64,000 nt of DNA from CAZEQK01 sp964514395 (GCA_964514395.1 CAZEQK010000016.1:1-64000), one strand, 5' to 3'; positions 1 through 8,208 are shown, counted from the first letter of the stretch. A program made the numbers and translations. Notes: a model not told the origin generated them from the sequence alone.

Positions 1-869
1 CTAAAATTATAACCACTATGATAATTGGCGTGGTTTGCCATTCCGTCAGTATAATGAAAAGGTGTTGTTCCAAAAACACCTGTATTCATATCAACGGCCA
101 TATGATTTTGAAGATCTGCTCTGTAAATATAACCATTGACAACATTATACCATTGTTGCCAATTTGGACTATGGTGTCCCCAATACCAAAAGATTGTTGC
201 CCCAGCTGTTGGACCGCATCCGTTATTTTGATAAGAAGGTTCCATATCTGCTATTTTAAAGTCTGTAGGAAAATTAGAAATGGTATTGGAAAATATCGCT
301 GCAATTCGTACAACTGACTTATTATCATTTTCATTTAAAGATATATTTAGAATTTTATCCCATTTTTCTTTATACTTCTCTTTAAGTTCTTTTGATAACT
401 CTTTCTTCTTTATCACTTTAGATTTATCTGCTTCTTTATTAGTCTGTAATTCAATTAATTTATTATTTTCTTCTATCGCATAATGAAAAGGACCAATGTT
501 AATAAGTTTAGTATCATTAATCTCATGTCCATTTAAAAAAATATCTAAGCTAGTATAGATAATCTCGGATACAATTGGTCTATCTTTAGTCGCTCCTACA
601 TCTAAAATTGCATATGGTTTTCCATTTTCAATTAATTCAACAAAATATGATTCTAGATTGTTTTCTACATTATAAACAGGAATAATTTGTGAAACATCTG
701 AACTATTAAGTTCATCATGTAATTTAACAAATTGTTTTACTACTTTTTTAACTTCCTTCTCAGACGCCAATAATTCATTTTTTTCTGCAAAAACAGTAGC
801 AAAGCTAATAATTATGGAAAAAACTAATAATAAAAATAAAAAGAAACTGGTTAGTCGAACCTTAGACAT
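1..869 (-). CDS. Secreted C39-like cysteine peptidase, 3' end beyond window
   Basis: The minus-strand frame is open from an ATG at 869 to the window edge (289 codons, no stop seen), so this is the N-terminal part of a longer gene. The ribosome site GAGGGAG lies about 10 bases before the ATG. Residues 5-27 are a hydrophobic signal peptide ending near Ala28, so the product should be exported. Residues 30-190 hold no motif I recognise. Around residue 218 the segment NGCGPTAGA has the Cys-Gly-Pro-Thr signature of papain-like C39-type peptidases, with Cys218 as the likely nucleophile. Several His residues follow (FHYTD, NHANYH), one of which may complete the catalytic pair. Family assignment is by motif only; the substrate is unknown. 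Confidence 0.7.
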   Translation of the reverse strand, partial: MSKVRLTSFFLFLLLVFSIIISFATVFAEKNELLASEKEVKKVVKQFVKLHDELNSSDVSQIIPVYNVENNLESYFVELIENGKPYAILDVGATKDRPIVSEIIYTSLDIFLNGHEINDTKLINIGPFHYAIEENNKLIELQTNKEADKSKVIKKKELSKELKEKYKEKWDKILNISLNENDNKSVVRIAAIFSNTISNFPTDFKIADMEPSYQNNGCGPTAGATIFWYWGHHSPNWQQWYNVVNGYIYRADLQNHMAVDMNTGVFGTTPFHYTDGMANHANYHSGYNF

Positions 870-1161
870 TAAATATTACACTCCCTCTGTACATTTTTTA
901 TTTTCGTAAAGTAAATAACAGAATCTTTTTCCTTTAAATTATTCCCTCCTAAAATCTTCTATTTTAACACCTAACCAATTATATTAAATAACGTCTATAG
1001 AATGTTGTCGTAATTTGTACATGATTTACACATTATTTCAACTATTTTGCGAATGGTATAGTCACCCCTGTTCTACTTAATCTAATAAAATCGTTTTTTT
1101 CGCGAAGAATAAGAAATATTTATTTTAAAGGAAATATGGAGGTCATTTTAACTCACGACAA
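870..1161. other. Intergenic region upstream of the cysteine peptidase
   Basis: AT-rich, no convincing gene on either strand. On the minus strand a strong Shine-Dalgarno-like TAGGAGGG (944-951) lies about 75 bases before the peptidase start but is not followed by a usable start codon. No clear sigma-A promoter was picked out. Confidence 0.4.
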
Positions 1162-1193
1162 TAAAAAAATATGAGGGGTTATTATCCCCTCAT
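1162..1193 (-). terminator. Rho-independent terminator of the soluble chemoreceptor gene
   Basis: An 8-bp perfect stem ATGAGGGG/CCCCTCAT (1171-1178 with 1186-1193), a 7-base loop, and on the minus strand a run of seven T. It lies 16 bases past the stop of the gene ending at 1209. Confidence 0.85.
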
Positions 1194-1208
1194 ACTGATA
1201 ATGTTATA

Positions 1209-2063
1209 TTATTCTTTTGTTGATTTCGTCCAGGTTGATTTTGTAAACTCATGAAGCTTTTCTGCTATATTTGATAGTTCCTCAATCGATGCTGCATTTT
1301 GTTGTGTTGCTGCAGCTTGCTGTTGAGATATAGCACCAGAATCCTGAGCAGCAGCACTCATATTAGCTACAGCTCCAGAAATAGAATTGATGATAGTGTT
1401 AACGTTTTCAGCAGCAGCTTTACTGTTTTCTGCTAATTTTCTAATTTCTTCTGCTACCACTCGAAAGCCTAATCCATGCTCCCCTGCTCTAGCTGCTTCA
1501 ATCGCAGCATTTAATCCTAGTAAGTTTGTTTGATCTGATATTTTTTTAATTAAATTTAAAATTGTTTCTGTTTCATCAATATTATCATTTGACAATTGAG
1601 ACATTTCCACTAAAGATTGGCCAACAGATGCAAGTTTATTCGCTCCTGAGGCTATTTCTTGAGTGGTTATAGCAATTTGCTTTAGTCCCTCTGTTAGCTG
1701 ATTAACATATTCGATTAGCTTCTCTTCCCTCTGCCTGCCTTGTCCTGAAGAGAGAGTTCCAATGATCGTTCCATCCTCATCGTATATTGGAACCGTAATA
1801 GCTAGAAATGAAGTCCCATATCTACTAGCTGGTATAACTGCTTGAGTCATTTTTCCAGTTTCCAAAGTTTTATAAATTGAACTTTGTTTTGGTACTTCCA
1901 TTCCAAGCTTAATACCAGTGGTTATATCCTTACCTTCTAAAATTGCTATGTATTCTTTAAAATCAGAAATTGCTAATCCTGCATCATCAGGCAAAACTTC
2001 TATAAGATACGGTAATACACCCAAAAGTGCATCTATAGCCCCTTTACCAACTAATTTCTTCAT
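1209..2063 (-). CDS. Soluble methyl-accepting chemotaxis protein (YfmS-like)
   Basis: A 284-residue chemoreceptor without any membrane segment, so it should sense a cytoplasmic signal. Residues 1-115 form a small sensor region resembling a PAS-like fold (conserved core around residues 80-105), followed by a coiled coil. The receptor hairpin tip that contacts CheA/CheW lies at residues 180-210, with the classic EAARAGE...GF.VVA..IR.LA signature. The layout matches short soluble receptors such as B. subtilis YfmS. It has its own terminator and lies 64 bases downstream of an HD-GYP gene in the same direction, so the two may be co-transcribed. The ligand is unknown. Confidence 0.85.
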   Translation of the reverse strand: MKKLVGKGAIDALLGVLPYLIEVLPDDAGLAISDFKEYIAILEGKDITTGIKLGMEVPKQSSIYKTLETGKMTQAVIPASRYGTSFLAITVPIYDEDGTIIGTLSSGQGRQREEKLIEYVNQLTEGLKQIAITTQEIASGANKLASVGQSLVEMSQLSNDNIDETETILNLIKKISDQTNLLGLNAAIEAARAGEHGLGFRVVAEEIRKLAENSKAAAENVNTIINSISGAVANMSAAAQDSGAISQQQAAATQQNAASIEELSNIAEKLHEFTKSTWTKSTKE

Positions 2064-2127
2064 CTAAACATCTCCTAATTATGTGTTAAAATATTCTAAT
2101 AATATTGTTAGGAATAATATAAATGCT

Positions 2128-3225
2128 TTAGCTTGGTGTGTCAACTAAATCCATTGTTTTATGAGAGACTTTTTCTATGTTGAGATTATAATCACTACTT
2201 AAATCGACAACTTGTTTATCGACTTTCACAATTGGATTGAAGATATCATACGGCTTTATCATGATAACCTTTCCCATTCTCCCATCAGATAAAACAACTT
2301 GGTTACCAATTATTGAATCCATCATTCGCGTGATGAAGACTTGCATAACTTTAGGATTTAATTTTCCATAGGAATCTTGGTTCATGATTCTCATAACTTT
2401 ATAAAAAGGAATTGCCCTCCGATAATTTCTTTCTGATATCATAGCATGAAAAATATCACTAATTGCAACGATTTGAGTAAGCATATCGATCTTATCGGCT
2501 TTTAATCCTAAAGGATAACCAGTACCATCCTCGCGTTCATGATGCTGCAAAACAATCATTGAAGCTCTCGAAGAAATTCCTACTGTATTTTTTAGCATAT
2601 CATAACCATAAACCGGATGTTTTTTTATAATACTAAATTCTTCTTCTGTTAATTTTCCAGGTTTCAACAAAATATCATTAGATATTTGAGTTGTACCAAT
2701 ATCGTGTAGAATAGCACCTAACACAAGTACTTGTAAATCAGACTTACTTATATTTAACCATTTCCCTAGCATTAATGATAATATCGCAACCGAAATATTA
2801 TGTGTATATGTATAGTCATCTTTTTCATGAAGAATTTTTAAAACTTTAAATATATTCGGATTTTCCGATAAGTGAGATACAGTGGGAATAATATCGTTTC
2901 TTAATTCAGAAATAGGTATTTTCTTATTAATATTTGCATATTCAAAAAGCTCCGTCATTTTAACTGTAATCTCTTCAATTAATTCTTGTTCATTTTTTTT
3001 AATAGCACTTGGATCATATTCAGATTCCACTTTAATTAAATCTTTATCATGATAATAAATATCATATTCCGATAAGTCAATCTGATGTTGTAATAATTTT
3101 AAGATATGTTCTTGTTGTAATAACGTATTTTTTCTTAATAAAAAGGTTCCGGTATTAGTAAAAACATCATTTTTTAATCTAGCTCCGATAAAACGTAAAA
3201 TATCATTCAAGTAGACCACCTTCAT
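2128..3225 (-). CDS. HD-GYP domain protein, probable cyclic-di-GMP phosphodiesterase
   Basis: 365 residues. The N-terminal 110 residues have no clear domain. Residues 135-330 form an HD-GYP domain: His142, the HD pair at 174-175, a second pair HH at 228-229, and the diagnostic RxDGTGYP segment at 231-238. HD-GYP proteins hydrolyse cyclic di-GMP (or related dinucleotides) with a two- or three-metal centre; all expected metal ligands appear present. The C-terminal 60 residues resemble the tail common in Bacillales HD-GYP proteins. No membrane segment is seen. It precedes the soluble chemoreceptor gene in the same direction, hinting at a shared motility or lifestyle role (inference). The start is poorly supported: no strong ribosome site is evident. 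Confidence 0.88.
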   Translation of the reverse strand: MKVVYLNDILRFIGARLKNDVFTNTGTFLLRKNTLLQQEHILKLLQHQIDLSEYDIYYHDKDLIKVESEYDPSAIKKNEQELIEEITVKMTELFEYANINKKIPISELRNDIIPTVSHLSENPNIFKVLKILHEKDDYTYTHNISVAILSLMLGKWLNISKSDLQVLVLGAILHDIGTTQISNDILLKPGKLTEEEFSIIKKHPVYGYDMLKNTVGISSRASMIVLQHHEREDGTGYPLGLKADKIDMLTQIVAISDIFHAMISERNYRRAIPFYKVMRIMNQDSYGKLNPKVMQVFITRMMDSIIGNQVVLSDGRMGKVIMIKPYDIFNPIVKVDKQVVDLSSDYNLNIEKVSHKTMDLVDTPS

Positions 3226-3573
3226 TCTTGTAATTCAATTATTGTGAAAAAATAATATTAATTATAAACAGGCCAATAAGAATCTATTCGACAAAATCAA
3301 CTGATTTCCTTCATTATTATGAATGATTTATCATATTTTGTAGATTTATTTTCTTAAATTGAAAAAACCTTTTTACTTTACATAAATCTATTATGGTTAA
3401 TTTATTTTCATTAGTAAACTTTTTTTGTTTAATAATTTCCCATACAATTATTTTATATCTTCATTTTAATCTTTTCTATCCATCAAAAGCACGAATTTAT
3501 ATTGTTTATCCTATGCCAATAGGTTTATGTTTTTATTATGATTGCTCATTACTACCTTATAGAGAGACTTGAT
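3226..3573. other. AT-rich intergenic region, no gene seen
   Basis: About 350 bases with frequent stops in all frames. It should carry the promoter of the HD-GYP gene on the minus strand (a TATAAT-like hexamer is present near 3258-3263), but no well-spaced -35 element was found. No RNA gene or riboswitch pattern is visible. Confidence 0.4.
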
Positions 3574-3616
3574 ACCTAAATAAAAAGTCTACATTATGTA
3601 GACTTTTTATTTAGGT
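3574..3616 (-). terminator. Near-perfect 43-bp palindrome, terminator of ynzC
   Basis: Two 21-bp arms (3574-3594 and 3596-3616) are exact reverse complements separated by one base. The core AAAAAGTCTACA with T-runs on both strands fits a bidirectional intrinsic terminator, placed 9 bases past the ynzC stop. Confidence 0.8.
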
Positions 3617-3624
3617 AATATTTA

Positions 3625-3855
3625 TTAATGTAATTTCCTTTTGTTTTTTTCCTTTTTTATTCGTTCCGGTGTTACATCATTACCTTGATCATCAATTACT
3701 TTTATTGAAAGTAATTGAGATCGCAAACCTTCACGATACTCTTTTATATACTCCTTACGCAATTTATCTTGCTCAATCTTTTCTTCATCTGTTAAACCTT
3801 CACTCTTTGATTTTCTTGCTAATTCGTTTATACGATTTATTTTATCTGATTTCAT
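3625..3855 (-). CDS. ynzC: DUF896 family protein YnzC
   Basis: A 76-residue, highly charged helical protein of the DUF896/YnzC family: the N-terminal helix pair (KINRINELARKSKSEGLTDEE) and the RKEYIKEYR segment are the family hallmark. In B. subtilis ynzC ends the SOS operon yneA-yneB-ynzC next to lexA. Here yneA and lexA lie 3.3 kb away, other genes intervene, and no yneB was found. The molecular role is unknown. A ribosome site GGAGAG precedes the ATG. Confidence 0.85.
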   Translation of the reverse strand: MKSDKINRINELARKSKSEGLTDEEKIEQDKLRKEYIKEYREGLRSQLLSIKVIDDQGNDVTPERIKKEKNKRKLH

Positions 3856-3933
3856 ACTCTCCTCCGCTTTACCTATTCAATTCTTCTTATAAGTAGCCCC
3901 TATACAAAGGGAATATTTTTAATTTAAACAGAT

Positions 3934-3962
3934 AAAGAGTAACAATAGTGTCGTTACTCTTT
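3934..3962 (-). terminator. Hairpin downstream of the 64-aa gene
   Basis: A 10-bp perfect stem AAAGAGTAAC/GTTACTCTTT with a 9-base loop, 12 bases past the stop at 3975. The T-run on the minus strand is weak, so termination efficiency is uncertain. Confidence 0.55.
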
Positions 3963-3974
3963 GTGTTTTTCCTT

Positions 3975-4169
3975 TTAATAATAATTAAAAAAATGATCAT
4001 CAAAAATTACGTTTTGCAACTCCTCATTCTCTAAATCACTAAAAGAGTAATGAACGATCTCTTCTTTACCCGTTTGGGCATTTACCTCTACGCGACTAAT
4101 ACGATATTCCTCCGGCGGATAAAAATAAGGGTCAATATTAGAGTAATTCCAAGGCGTTTTATATGCCAT
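3975..4169 (-). CDS. Small uncharacterised protein, 64 aa
   Basis: A short acidic, Tyr/Phe-rich protein with no signal peptide or membrane segment and no family I recognise. It is believed real because a near-perfect ribosome site (GAAGGAGGG, 7-8 bases from the ATG) precedes it, it runs in the same direction and 56 bases downstream of yajQ, and a hairpin follows it. The motif ISRVEVNAQTGKEEIVHYSF suggests a small beta-hairpin. Function unknown. Confidence 0.65.
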   Translation of the reverse strand: MAYKTPWNYSNIDPYFYPPEEYRISRVEVNAQTGKEEIVHYSFSDLENEELQNVIFDDHFFNYY

Positions 4170-4225
4170 TTCTCATCCCTCCTTCCCTCTTACGTTACCC
4201 AAGGAAGAAGGGTTTTATGAAAACA

Positions 4226-4717
4226 TTATCTATAATTCGTAAATTGCAGTTCGAGACCATAATCTTGTTCTTTTAAATGCTGCATTACAGTTTGTAGGTC
4301 ATCTCGATTTTTTCCGGATACTCGAACCATATCATCCATTATCTGAGCTTGTACCTTTATTTTTAAATTCTTGATATCCTTCACTATTTTTTTAGCTATA
4401 TCTGTTTCGATTCCCTGTTTAATTTCAACCGTTTGTTTAGCTAAACCTCCACTAGCCTCTTCCACTTTCCCATAGGAAAGGTTTTTTATGGAGACCTTTC
4501 TTTTAATCAGTTTTGTCTTAAGGATATCTATGACGCTAGTAAGCTTATATTCATCATCTGAAATGATCTTTAAGTTATTACCTTCAGTACTTACATCTGA
4601 TTTACTGTTTTTAAAATCATATCGTTGAGATATTTCTTTATTCACTTGATTTACAGCATTATCTACTTCCTGCATGTCTACAGTAGAGACTACATCAAAG
4701 GATTCATCCTTTGCCAT
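4226..4717 (-). CDS. yajQ: YajQ family cyclic-di-GMP/nucleotide-binding protein
   Basis: 163 residues, the usual length for YajQ. The start MAKDESFDVVSTVDMQE is the family's conserved N-terminus; longer in-frame starts upstream were rejected because the ribosome site AAAGGGGA sits 8 bases before this ATG. Two tandem ferredoxin-like folds are expected (residues 1-90 and 91-163), with the conserved YDFKNSKS segment. Members bind cyclic di-GMP or nucleotides in some bacteria; a role in Bacillales is not established. It lies between an aspartate kinase gene and the 64-aa gene, all in the same direction. Confidence 0.93.
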   Translation of the reverse strand: MAKDESFDVVSTVDMQEVDNAVNQVNKEISQRYDFKNSKSDVSTEGNNLKIISDDEYKLTSVIDILKTKLIKRKVSIKNLSYGKVEEASGGLAKQTVEIKQGIETDIAKKIVKDIKNLKIKVQAQIMDDMVRVSGKNRDDLQTVMQHLKEQDYGLELQFTNYR

Positions 4718-4840
4718 TCTCATTTCCCCTTTCAAAATATTTCTCAATAATTTCCTTTTTCTCAAAGAAATAATATCATGATTCTTTACACATATCAAAT
4801 TTAAGAGGGAAAACGACTTAGATTATCTTAACACAATTTA

Positions 4841-6196
4841 TTAATCCTTTTCAAAAAACTCCTCATACAATGACAATATTGCTTTTTTCTCATCCTCATT
4901 CCTAATTCCGAACATCATGCTTACTTCCGATGATCCTTGATTAATCATTTCAATATTAACATTTGCTCTAGATAAGGCAATCGTTGCCTTTGAGGCAATA
5001 CCAATCGTCTTTCTCATTCCCTCACCTACAATCATAATTAAAGCTAAATTACGTTCAACAATAACATCGTCCACTTCTAATTCGTGGGTTATTCGGTCCA
5101 CTACTCTAGTCTCTATTTCTTTATCAAATTGGTTTTCTTTTAAGATAACAGATATACTATCTATACCAGATGGTGTATGTTCATAAGATAGACCTTCATC
5201 TTCAATAATTTTTAGTAATTTTCGGCCAAACCCAATCTCTCTGTTCATTAAATACTTACTAACAAAAATGCTACAAAATCCAGTTCCACTTGCAATCCCA
5301 ATTACCGGATGACTTGAAACCTCGCGATCAATAACAATCATTGTTCCTTCAGCACTAGGATTATTCGTGTTTTTTATATTTACAGGAACATTTGCTCGAA
5401 AGGCTGGAAATAACGCCTCTTCATTAAAAACAGAAAAACCTGCATAAGAAAGCTCTCTCATTTCCTTATAGGTAAGTTTTTTTATTTTATGTGGATTAAC
5501 AACGATATTTGGATTAACAGCAAAGACAGAATCTACATCAGTAAAATTTTCATAAAGCTCTGCATTTGTAGCCGCTGCAACAATTGAGCCAGTTATATCT
5601 GATCCACCTCGAGGAAAGGTTACAATTGTTCCATCTGGTGAATAACCAAAAAAACCTGGAAAAACTAATATCCCTGTCATATCTTTTAACTTTTTTAGAT
5701 TTTGATAAGCTTCAGCTAAGACTCTTGCATTTCCAAACTCTCTACTAACTAAAAGACCAGCTTCCTTTGGGTTGATATATTTAGCGTCTAAACCTTTACT
5801 TTTAAAATAATGAGTTATAACTTTGGCACTATTATCCTCTCCAGCTGCTTTTACTGTTTCTAAAAATACATTCTCATCTTCTATGTTAATTGATAGTTGT
5901 TTCTCTATATCACTCACAATATTATCAATAATACCCTTGGTTAGCTCTAAGCCCTCAGCAATTTCCTTGTAACGTTTTAGAACTAATTGCAGTTCAGTAT
6001 GAGCATTCTCATTTTTCAAACGTTTATATGCATAATTTATTAATAAATCAGTGACTTTTATATCATCTTTAAAACGTTTACCTGGGGCAGAAACCACTAC
6101 TATTTTTCTTGCAGAATCAGATTCTATTATCTCATATACTTTTTTTATTTGTACAGCAGTTGCTAGTGAAGTTCCACCAAACTTCGACACCTTCAT
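4841..6196 (-). CDS. yclM: Aspartate kinase, class III type (YclM-like)
   Basis: Catalyses ATP-dependent phosphorylation of L-aspartate, the first step toward lysine, threonine and methionine. 451 residues: the kinase domain (about 1-290) opens with KFGGTS (residues 4-9), contains the nucleotide-binding FPRGGSD loop, and is followed by two ACT regulatory domains (about 310-450). Length and architecture match the single-chain B. subtilis YclM type (about 454 aa) rather than the roughly 405-aa lysC or dapG types that also encode an internal small subunit. A good ribosome site GGAGGAAAG precedes the ATG. No lysine riboswitch is seen upstream. Feedback specificity cannot be read from sequence alone. 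Confidence 0.93.
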   Translation of the reverse strand: MKVSKFGGTSLATAVQIKKVYEIIESDSARKIVVVSAPGKRFKDDIKVTDLLINYAYKRLKNENAHTELQLVLKRYKEIAEGLELTKGIIDNIVSDIEKQLSINIEDENVFLETVKAAGEDNSAKVITHYFKSKGLDAKYINPKEAGLLVSREFGNARVLAEAYQNLKKLKDMTGILVFPGFFGYSPDGTIVTFPRGGSDITGSIVAAATNAELYENFTDVDSVFAVNPNIVVNPHKIKKLTYKEMRELSYAGFSVFNEEALFPAFRANVPVNIKNTNNPSAEGTMIVIDREVSSHPVIGIASGTGFCSIFVSKYLMNREIGFGRKLLKIIEDEGLSYEHTPSGIDSISVILKENQFDKEIETRVVDRITHELEVDDVIVERNLALIMIVGEGMRKTIGIASKATIALSRANVNIEMINQGSSEVSMMFGIRNEDEKKAILSLYEEFFEKD

Positions 6197-6382
6197 TTAT
6201 CTTTCCTCCAATAGCTCTAAGTTTTAGTACGAGAAAGCATTAACATTATACTACAATAACATATTTGGACATATTATCCCATTACTGTATAGTTTAATAT
6301 CTATTGATAGCTGGGTATTTTCCTTCATTATTGTAAAAATGCGCTGTCCTTCATACATTTTGTTTGAAATCGTTCTTATAAT

Positions 6383-6411
6383 AGTATAAGAAAAAAGTAG
6401 AATTTTGTCGA
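6383..6411 (-). promoter_or_regulatory. Probable sigma-A promoter of the aspartate kinase gene
   Basis: On the minus strand TCGACA, a 17-base spacer, then TATACT, about 190 bases before the start at 6196, implying a long leader. Confidence 0.5.
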
Positions 6412-6498
6412 TTTTTTTCTTATTAAATAGGTAATAGAAAGTCATCAATTGTCAATAGCTGCGCTTTCCCAGGAAAATCAATCTTCATTCATAAAGGC

Positions 6499-6522
6499 CA
6501 TAAAACTAAAATTAGTTTTATG
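6499..6522. repeat. AT-rich palindrome in a divergent intergenic region
   Basis: CATAAAACTAA and TTAGTTTTATG (11-bp arms, 2-base centre) lie between the divergent aspartate kinase and ykuK genes. It could be an operator or an old terminator; there is no direct evidence for either. Confidence 0.35.
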
Positions 6523-6631
6523 AAAAGTTTTTAGGTTTTGATTAAATTATCGGTTAATATGTTGAATAAAAAGGAACACTAAGCTAGGAATGAAATAAAA
6601 TGAAGAAAACAAGATAAAGGAGGCTACTCTC

Positions 6632-7105
6632 TTGTATTATATAAGTCCAACATATGGAAAAATTGCTATTAATGAAATGACGAATAGGATACAGGCTTTT
6701 TTGAAGGAAAAACCTAATGCAAAGTATAAGATTGTAATTGGTACCGACTCCCATACCACAAAAAAAAATACTGTTTTTGTAACAGCATTAATTATTCAAC
6801 GCATTGGAAAAGGTGCACAATTTTATTATCGAAAGATAGATAGCAAGCCAATCAAACAGTTGCAAAATAGAATATATCAAGAAACTCAAATAAGTTTAGA
6901 AAATATAGAGGAACTTAGAAAAAGTGGAATTATTACGTTATTAGCAGATTGGCCCCTAGAAATTCATATTGATATAGGTCAACAGGGTGAAACAAGAAAA
7001 CTAATCCAAGAAGTTGTTGGTTGGGTCACTTCTGTAGGTTTTGTTGTTAAAATAAAACCCAACTCCTTCGGAGCCAGTTCAGTTGCTGATAAATATACAA
7101 GTTAA
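6632..7105 (+). CDS. ykuK: YkuK family RNase H-like protein (DUF458)
   Basis: 157 residues of the DUF458/YkuK family, predicted to have an RNase H-like fold. The IVIGTDSH segment at about residues 35-42 carries the first conserved acidic residue of that fold; DWPLEIHIDIG near residue 107 and the GFVVKIKPNSFGASSVADKYT tail are the other conserved blocks. TTG was taken as start because AAAGGAGG ends 8 bases before it. B. subtilis ykuK is linked to stress and sporulation regulons, but its substrate is unknown. It is one of few plus-strand genes here, and faces yneA tail to tail. Confidence 0.85.
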   Translation: MYYISPTYGKIAINEMTNRIQAFLKEKPNAKYKIVIGTDSHTTKKNTVFVTALIIQRIGKGAQFYYRKIDSKPIKQLQNRIYQETQISLENIEELRKSGIITLLADWPLEIHIDIGQQGETRKLIQEVVGWVTSVGFVVKIKPNSFGASSVADKYTS

Positions 7106-7128
7106 CCACTAGGAAAATGATTAGATCT

Positions 7129-7398
7129 TTAAAAAGATGCTGGGATTTTTATGATTTGTCCGGGATAAATTATAGCATCCTTCAAATTGTTTTCAGTTCT
7201 AATATCATCTACTAGATTTCTGAAATCAGATTTCCCATCGTAATATGGTTTTACAATATTCCACAAAGTATCTCCTTGTTGAACGACTACTTCTATGTAC
7301 TTTCTACCATCTGCCTGATTAATATCTTTTGCAATTACAACACTATACATAAATGTCACGATTAATATACTTGTAATTAGAAATAATACAAATTTCAT
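7129..7398 (-). CDS. yneA: SOS cell-division suppressor YneA
   Basis: 89 residues: a membrane segment at about 3-23 and a LysM peptidoglycan-binding domain at about 34-86 (QQGDTLWNIV ... YPGQIIKIP). This is the YneA architecture. YneA delays septation during the SOS response and is exported to the cell surface. The frame extends 31 codons further upstream, but that stretch overlaps the promoter and LexA box; the ATG at 7398 after a G-rich ribosome site is preferred. It is divergent from lexA, the conserved arrangement, and two LexA boxes lie between them. Confidence 0.93.
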   Translation of the reverse strand: MKFVLFLITSILIVTFMYSVVIAKDINQADGRKYIEVVVQQGDTLWNIVKPYYDGKSDFRNLVDDIRTENNLKDAIIYPGQIIKIPASF

Positions 7399-7437
7399 AA
7401 TATAACCCCCAAACATATATTCGTATTTATTAATTAT

Positions 7438-7466
7438 AATATATAACAGAACATCTGTTCTGTCAA
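7438..7466 (-). promoter_or_regulatory. yneA promoter
   Basis: Minus strand: consensus TTGACA (7461-7466), 17-base spacer, TATATT (7438-7443). The spacer is filled almost entirely by a LexA box, so bound LexA should block polymerase. Confidence 0.85.
7449..7460. promoter_or_regulatory. LexA (SOS) box 1, yneA side
   Basis: GAACATCTGTTC matches the Gram-positive LexA half-site pair GAAC-N4-GTTC exactly and lies inside the yneA promoter spacer. Confidence 0.9.
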
Positions 7467-7474
7467 GAAATATT

Positions 7475-7488
7475 CGAACGAATGTTTG
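7475..7488. promoter_or_regulatory. LexA (SOS) box 2, lexA side
   Basis: CGAACGAATGTTTG fits CGAAC-N4-GTTYG and overlaps the lexA -35 region, consistent with autoregulation. Confidence 0.88.
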
Positions 7489-7515
7489 CATGGAGTTGTT
7501 AACCTATGCTATAAT
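7486..7515 (+). promoter_or_regulatory. lexA promoter
   Basis: TATAAT at 7510-7515 with a weak -35 TTGCAT at 7486-7491 (18-base spacer). LexA box 2 overlaps the -35. Confidence 0.65.
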
Positions 7516-7584
7516 AAAGGAAATTCAAAATACAAAATTAATTATTTGCATTTTATAAATGTTGTAATAATCAAGAGGTGACTT

Positions 7585-8199
7585 ATGAATAATATCTCAA
7601 ATAGGCAAAAAGCAATTCTAAATTTCATTAAAGCAGAAGTAAAAGATAAAGGTTATCCACCTTCCGTTCGAGAAATTGGAGAAGCTGTTGGGCTAGCCTC
7701 TAGCTCTACTGTACACGGCCATTTAGAGCGATTGGAGAAAAAAGGATTTATTAGAAGAGATCCAACCAAGCCGCGTGCTATAGAGATACTTACAAATGAA
7801 ATGGAAGATTATAAGGTGCATGTTAGAAAAGTACCTATTATCGGGAAGGTTACTGCAGGCCAACCTATCACCGCTATTGAAAACATTGAAGACTATTATC
7901 CCCTCCCCACTAATATGATAAAAGATGATGATGTATACATGCTGAATATTGAGGGTGATAGTATGATTGAAGCTGGTATTTTTAACGGTGATCTTGTTAT
8001 CGTGAGAAAACAGCCTACAGCAAATAATGGAGAAATTGTCGTAGCGATGAATGAAGACGGAGAAGCAACTGTTAAAACATTTTATAAAGAAAAAGATCAT
8101 TTTCGACTTCAACCTGAAAACCCTGCATTGGAACCGATTATTTTAAAAAATGTATCAATACTTGGCAAAGTGATTGGTGTTTTAAGACAATTTAATTAA
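7585..8199 (+). CDS. lexA: SOS repressor LexA
   Basis: The repressor of the DNA-damage response. 204 residues: a winged helix-turn-helix domain (1-70; SVREIGEAVGLASSSTVHGHLERLEKKG) and an S24 peptidase domain. The self-cleavage bond is Ala91-Gly92 (VTAGQP) and the catalytic dyad is Ser126 (EGDSM) and Lys164 (TVKTF), all at family positions. RecA filaments stimulate cleavage, releasing targets such as yneA and recA, both in this window with LexA boxes. The ribosome site AAGAGGTGA precedes the ATG. A hairpin with a T-run ends the transcript. Confidence 0.98.
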   Translation: MNNISNRQKAILNFIKAEVKDKGYPPSVREIGEAVGLASSSTVHGHLERLEKKGFIRRDPTKPRAIEILTNEMEDYKVHVRKVPIIGKVTAGQPITAIENIEDYYPLPTNMIKDDDVYMLNIEGDSMIEAGIFNGDLVIVRKQPTANNGEIVVAMNEDGEATVKTFYKEKDHFRLQPENPALEPIILKNVSILGKVIGVLRQFN

Positions 8200-8208
8200 G
8201 TTCATCAA

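Noticed and set aside
18..483. Two plus-strand open frames at the window start
   Set aside because: They are antisense to the minus-strand cysteine peptidase frame, which has a signal peptide, ribosome site and catalytic motif.
6251..6448. 65-codon minus-strand open frame upstream of the aspartate kinase gene
   Set aside because: No ribosome site; it overlaps the likely promoter and leader and has ordinary AT-rich translation.
4841..6500. Lysine riboswitch upstream of the aspartate kinase gene
   Set aside because: The leader lacks the conserved lysine-riboswitch core motifs and is too short.
7723..8112. Minus-strand open frame inside lexA
   Set aside because: Shadow of lexA; lexA is supported by conserved cleavage and catalytic residues.
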